Assembly: GCA_937967875.1 (NCBI GenBank)
Contig: CALBTQ010000577.1
Span: 1 to 8,561, forward strand
DNA: 8,561 nucleotides
Origin: an uncultured Pseudomonadota bacterium
Lineage (GTDB): Bacteria > Lernaellota > Lernaellaia > Lernaellales > Lernaellaceae
Direction of reading: 5' to 3'
Made by a program: the position numbers and the translations under genes
Shown: positions 5,932 through 8,561 of the stretch, in pieces
Layout: each line of letters opens with the position of its first letter
Numbering within the stretch: position 1 is the stretch's first letter
Notes under the pieces: generated by a model
Told to the model about the DNA's origin: nothing
The model's input: the letters and a program-made list of their open reading frames with translations, nothing else
Database searches by the model: none

Positions 5932-6542
5932 TACCACCGCAGATTGAGGCGCAACGTCAGCGAAACGCCGTTGAGCGCCGTGTTGAACACTTCCTTCTGG
6001 AAGATGTAGTAGTAGCGCACGCGAAAACCCAGGTCCAACCGTTCCAGCGCGGCCTGCCCCGTTTCCCAGATCGTGTAGTCGGTGCCGCCGCCGAGGTTGA
6101 TCGTCAGGTCCTGTTCGTCGATACGGTCGCCGGCGCGGTCCTCGTAGATGAGCGCCGCGACGCCGAAGCCGCCCGAGAAATACGGGTGCAGCCGCCGGCC
6201 TTCGAAAAAGTAACCGACGTTGAACGCGCTGTGGTGCAGGCGCAAGTCGAACAGGTTCGAGTCGCCGCCCTGCCAGCCGAAGGCCTCGCCGCGCGCGTCG
6301 GCGTACAGGTAGTTGAGCTCGCCGATCATGTTGCGCGCCCAGGGGAAGTCGAACACCTGGAACAGCGTACCGCCGTAGGTTTCGGTCGGCATGATGCGGA
6401 TGTAGTCCGCGCGATCGTCGAAGCCGAACAGGTACATGAAGCCGCCCTCGGCGCAGGTGTTGCTTTTAAAATCCTTCGCCCACGCCGCCGGCGCGAAGGT
6501 CAGCAGCGAAACAACCGCGAGAATCAGCAGCGAACGTCGCAC
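5931..6542 (-). CDS. Small outer-membrane beta-barrel protein (second gene of operon)
   Basis: A 203-residue exported protein starting at a GTG codon, chosen because AAGGAGAGG lies at 6551-6559. The signal peptide (1-22) has a hydrophobic core and a classic AWA cleavage site (20-22). The mature part is rich in Tyr, Phe and Gly, with strand-like segments such as 'LHPYFSGGFGVAALIYED' and 'RLDLGFRVRYYYIF', and ends '...LTLRLNLRW', an aromatic C-terminus suited to BAM recognition. It shares the 'PY..GG.G' and terminal-strand layout with both operon neighbours, so the three are probably distant paralogues. Its ribosome site contains the stop codon of the preceding gene (6558-6560), and its own stop overlaps the next start, both signs of translational coupling. 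One lone Cys (30). Specific function unknown. Confidence 0.82.
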   Translation of the reverse strand: MRRSLLILAVVSLLTFAPAAWAKDFKSNTCAEGGFMYLFGFDDRADYIRIMPTETYGGTLFQVFDFPWARNMIGELNYLYADARGEAFGWQGGDSNLFDLRLHHSAFNVGYFFEGRRLHPYFSGGFGVAALIYEDRAGDRIDEQDLTINLGGGTDYTIWETGQAALERLDLGFRVRYYYIFQKEVFNTALNGVSLTLRLNLRW

Positions 6543-6557
6543 GGGCGATGCCTCTCC

Positions 6558-7112
6558 TTAAAACGAGAACGTCACGGTGGCCAGGCCCTGCACCACGCGG
6601 GCCGAATCGAAATCCTGCACGAAAATATAACTGAAGCGCGAGCACAACCCCAGGGATATATTGTCCGACAAGATGGCGGACACGCCCAGGCCGGTCATCA
6701 CGCCGGGATCGTTTTCGTCCTCCAGCGGCGGATCGAGGTTGATCAGGTAATACTCCGCGCCCAATAGCACGTAAGGCTCGACGTAGCCGGTCAGCAGGTT
6801 CCAGCGGAAGTGGAAGTACAACTCCTGCATGGTCATCGTGTTGGTCTTGTCGTCGCGCACTTCGACTTCCTGGTCGCTGCGCAGCAGACCGAACTGTACG
6901 CCCGCGCGGTCGCTGATGCCGTAGTCGATGTGCCCGCCGAAGACCAGGTCGAGCTTGGTGCGGAAGTACTGCGGCTGCGGATGCGTCATGTACGGCTTTT
7001 GCATGCCCACGTCCGCGCCCACGCTCACGCGTCCGCCCCGCTGGGCCGACGCCGGCGCGGCGCTCAGCAGCAAAACGATCAGCAACAATATCGTCACACG
7101 ACGCACGTTCAT
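6558..7112 (-). CDS. Small outer-membrane beta-barrel protein (first gene of operon)
   Basis: A 184-residue exported protein and the promoter-proximal gene of the three-barrel operon. The signal peptide (1-23) ends in ASA, and the mature chain starts at Gln24. About 160 mature residues fit an eight-stranded barrel: 'GGHIDYGISDRAGVQFGLL', 'LYFHFRWNLL', 'VEPYVLLGAEYYLI', 'MTGLGVSAILSDNISLGLCSRFSYIF' and a final 'GLATVTFSF' with terminal Phe. Acidic loops ('PPLEDENDPG', 'SDQEVEVRDDK') suit extracellular turns. GGAAGG (7117-7122) lies four bases before ATG. Its stop is part of the next gene's Shine-Dalgarno with a 15-base gap. I cannot name a closer family than the generic outer-membrane barrel group. 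Confidence 0.82.
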   Translation of the reverse strand: MNVRRVTILLLIVLLLSAAPASAQRGGRVSVGADVGMQKPYMTHPQPQYFRTKLDLVFGGHIDYGISDRAGVQFGLLRSDQEVEVRDDKTNTMTMQELYFHFRWNLLTGYVEPYVLLGAEYYLINLDPPLEDENDPGVMTGLGVSAILSDNISLGLCSRFSYIFVQDFDSARVVQGLATVTFSF

Positions 7113-7142
7113 CCAGCCTTCCCGCCTCGGGCGATGTCGGTC

Positions 7143-7170
7143 GATAAATAATGGTTCAACGTACCGTCAA
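7143..7170 (-). promoter_or_regulatory. Weak promoter candidate for the outer-membrane barrel operon
   Basis: On the minus strand TTGACG (7170-7165, five of six to the -35) precedes TTTATC (7148-7143, three of six) by 16 bases. A perfect TTGACA also lies at 7187-7182 without a good -10 partner. The two TTGAC boxes are separated by a CG-alternating spacer. This is the only promoter-sized gap upstream of the operon, so a promoter is expected here, but the exact boxes are uncertain. Confidence 0.3.
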
Positions 7171-7200
7171 GCGCGCGCGAGTGTCAAGTAATCCGGACAA

Positions 7201-7240
7201 GCGCCCGCCTCACAGCGGCCGGTTGGTGAGGTAGTAGAGG
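7201..7240. repeat. Direct repeat, copy 1 (3' end of propeller lipoprotein gene)
   Basis: Forty bases match 8506-8545 at 37 positions, in the same orientation, with a 1305-base period. The match covers the codons for the C-terminal YYLTNRP-type ending, the stop codon and nine bases beyond it. The period equals this gene plus its upstream spacer, as expected for a tandem gene duplication. Confidence 0.75.
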
Positions 7241-8442
7241 GCGATGGGAACGTCAAGGTCATCAAGGTCCGCGAAGCTGATATGAATGTATCCATCCTGA
7301 TCAACTTCGAGATCGGAATCGCCGGACTCGATGCCGAGATTGATGGATTCCCACGTAGAGCCGGATTTTGAGTAGACGTGGAGCAGGTATCTGTCTTCTT
7401 CCTTTTTTCCCAGCAGCAAATGCGGATCGGAATCGCCGTCGAGAGCCAGCCCTTTCAAGTAGGTATGGTTTTCAACAATGGCGGCGCTTTTACCACCGGC
7501 GCCGATTTCCACATACTTTGTTTGGCCGTCCCAGCCGGATTGACTATCGACGTCTTTGTAAAAAGAAACCGTATAGGCTAAGTGGATGTTGTCCTGGTCG
7601 TCAATTTCGATTTGATGTCCAGAAAATGACAATGCGGAATACCCCGGTTCTCCCTCGCAATCGTCGGTGTCGTCGATCTTGGTGGTTACCCACTCCCCGG
7701 TCGCATTCGTCAGATAAAAAAGCTCATCTTTATAGTTGTTATCGTCGGGCAACGTGTAGACGATGTGGAAATTGTCGTTGGAGTCGATCGCGATTCTCGG
7801 GTCGTCACCTTTGACCAAATACTCATTATTCCAACTGTCGCCGTTCCACTTTGACAGAAAAAGCGAGTCTTCATTTGTATAGTCATCCTCATAAATAAAA
7901 TAGGGCTTATTTTGCGAGTTTAAAGCCATATCTATTCTACTAGATCCATATCTTACGATTTCAGCAACAGTTTTTGTGTTCCAGGAACCGGTTATATTAG
8001 TGGTATACAATGTTTTTATTGGATTTCCGTAATTCTCAAGTCCCAGGTGTATATTATCGAATCGGTCCAATAAAAAACATAAACTGGATTCAGCATTGTC
8101 AATAGAAATTTGAGTTATAATCCACATATTGTTTAAAAATTGAGCAATTTGGGGAACCCTAGAATGTTTTTCATAATTGTAATAATGATAACTAATTATT
8201 GGTTGAATATTTGACAATAATTCGATTTTATTATTTTGCCCAGCCTTATTATCGTCCACCAACTCCATGCGCCAACCGTCGGGAAGGTTGAAATCGTCGT
8301 CATCGTCATCGGACGAATCGTCATCGTCGTCGTTATCGTCGTTGTCGTCGTCCGAATCGTCGTTGTCATCGTCGTTGCCGTTGCAAGCAACGAGGGAGAG
8401 CGCCAATAATAAAATCGTCAAAAGAGTAAAACGGTGAAGCAT
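7210..8442 (-). CDS. Asp-tethered lipoprotein with a probable seven-bladed beta-propeller
   Basis: No named family recognised. The ATG at 8442 (GGAG at 8451-8454) is preferred to one at 8484 because it places the signal peptide first. The product is 410 residues with lipobox LVAC (17-20) and Cys20 lipidated. Residues 24-50 are a tether of Asp with a few Asn and Ser. The rest repeats a unit of about 40-50 residues, 'iD..dn.HI.Y......l.Y.tn..G.W....i'. Clear copies lie near 125-160, 170-210, 217-256, 277-312, 332-369 and 377-406, with a degenerate one near 76-110. The last copy stops after 'LYYLTN' without its G-x-W strand, while the first residues after the tether, 'DGWRMELVDD' (55-64), look exactly like that missing strand. 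This suggests ring closure by the N-terminus. Bases 7900-8240 are very AT-rich compared with neighbouring genes. The right-hand neighbour is a tandem paralogue. Likely role is ligand or surface binding; this is inference. Confidence 0.85.
   Translation of the reverse strand: MLHRFTLLTILLLALSLVACNGNDDDNDDSDDDNDDNDDDDDSSDDDDDDFNLPDGWRMELVDDNKAGQNNKIELLSNIQPIISYHYYNYEKHSRVPQIAQFLNNMWIITQISIDNAESSLCFLLDRFDNIHLGLENYGNPIKTLYTTNITGSWNTKTVAEIVRYGSSRIDMALNSQNKPYFIYEDDYTNEDSLFLSKWNGDSWNNEYLVKGDDPRIAIDSNDNFHIVYTLPDDNNYKDELFYLTNATGEWVTTKIDDTDDCEGEPGYSALSFSGHQIEIDDQDNIHLAYTVSFYKDVDSQSGWDGQTKYVEIGAGGKSAAIVENHTYLKGLALDGDSDPHLLLGKKEEDRYLLHVYSKSGSTWESINLGIESGDSDLEVDQDGYIHISFADLDDLDVPIALYYLTNRPL
8293..8373 (-). 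repeat. GAY-codon microsatellite encoding the Asp tether of the 410-aa lipoprotein
   Basis: Encodes residues 24-50, all Asp, Asn or Ser. The shortest of the three tethers in the window, and the only one separated from the lipidated Cys by a few non-acidic residues (Asn-Gly-Asn). Confidence 0.75.
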
Positions 8443-8505
8443 ATCACCCACTCCATATGCGGCTGCCGGACGAGCATATAACATCAGATAATAATAATCA
8501 AGCTC

Positions 8506-8545
8506 GCGCCCGCCTCACTCCGGCCGGTTGGTCAGGTAGTAGAGG
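8506..8545. repeat. Direct repeat, copy 2 (3' end of truncated paralogue)
   Basis: Counterpart of 7201-7240, with three mismatches. Its conservation past the stop codon argues for gene duplication or recombination rather than protein-level convergence. The window ends before the extent of the duplication can be measured. Confidence 0.75.
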
Positions 8546-8561
8546 TGAATCGTTTCTTTGT
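8515..8561 (-). CDS. C-terminal fragment of a tandem paralogue of the propeller lipoprotein
   Basis: Cut by the window edge. The minus strand reads KETIHLYYLTNRPE and then TGA (8517-8515), which aligns with the VPIALYYLTNRPL ending of the 410-residue lipoprotein. The stop lies 72 bases upstream of that gene's start codon, so the two are adjacent, co-directional and possibly co-transcribed. Nothing can be said about its signal peptide or tether. Confidence 0.65.
   Translation of the reverse strand, partial: KETIHLYYLTNRPE

Noticed and set aside
7182..7187. Perfect TTGACA box as the -35 of the barrel operon
   Set aside because: Seventeen bases downstream the sequence is GTACGT, not a usable -10, so the box alone is not evidence of a promoter.
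8443..8490. Promoter for the propeller lipoprotein gene (TTGATT ... TATATG)
   Set aside because: The spacer is only about 15 bases and the -10 match is weak. Transcription from the upstream paralogue is an equally good explanation.

Overview
This 8.6 kb window looks like part of a bacterial chromosome from a Gram-negative (diderm) organism. The evidence is a LolA-type periplasmic lipoprotein chaperone, three small outer-membrane beta-barrel proteins with C-terminal aromatic residues, and three complete lipoproteins. Core genes are GC-rich: a hand count of 4321-4380 gives 43/60 G+C. The very long aspartate tracts right after the lipidated cysteine are a style I associate with uncultured deltaproteobacteria-like lineages (myxobacterial, bradymonad or Lernaellota-type genomes). 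That placement is a guess, because there is no rRNA or marker gene here.

Layout, left to right. 1-192: non-coding, with a palindromic REP-like element (4-32) and a probable promoter. 193-849 (+): lolA-like gene. 850-1063: a second, inverted copy of the REP-like element and a bidirectional hairpin terminator. 1064-2356 (-): Asp-tethered lipoprotein with propeller-like repeats. 2458-3066 (-): HAD-family hydrolase. 3166-3765 (-): Asp-tethered, cysteine-rich lipoprotein. 3766-3950: AT-rich divergent promoter region. 3951-5345 (+): alpha subunit of an ADP-forming acyl-CoA synthetase. 5329-5931, 5931-6542 and 6558-7112 (all -): tightly coupled operon of three small outer-membrane barrels. 7210-8442 (-): Asp-tethered lipoprotein that reads as a seven-bladed beta-propeller. 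8515-8561 (-): the last codons of a tandem paralogue of that lipoprotein. No gene-free stretch exceeds 300 bases.

The theme is the cell envelope: lipoprotein carriage, surface-type lipoproteins and outer-membrane barrels. The HAD hydrolase and the CoA ligase subunit are metabolic genes with no visible functional link. The three lipoproteins share only their architecture (signal peptide, Cys, long Asp-rich tether, beta-rich domain), and the tethers are encoded by GAY-codon microsatellites. This recurring architecture, the propeller's apparent N-to-C-terminal closure and the tandem duplication at the right edge are the most notable observations. I did not find a complete, obviously novel multi-gene system (no defence island, CRISPR array, transposase or biosynthetic cluster).
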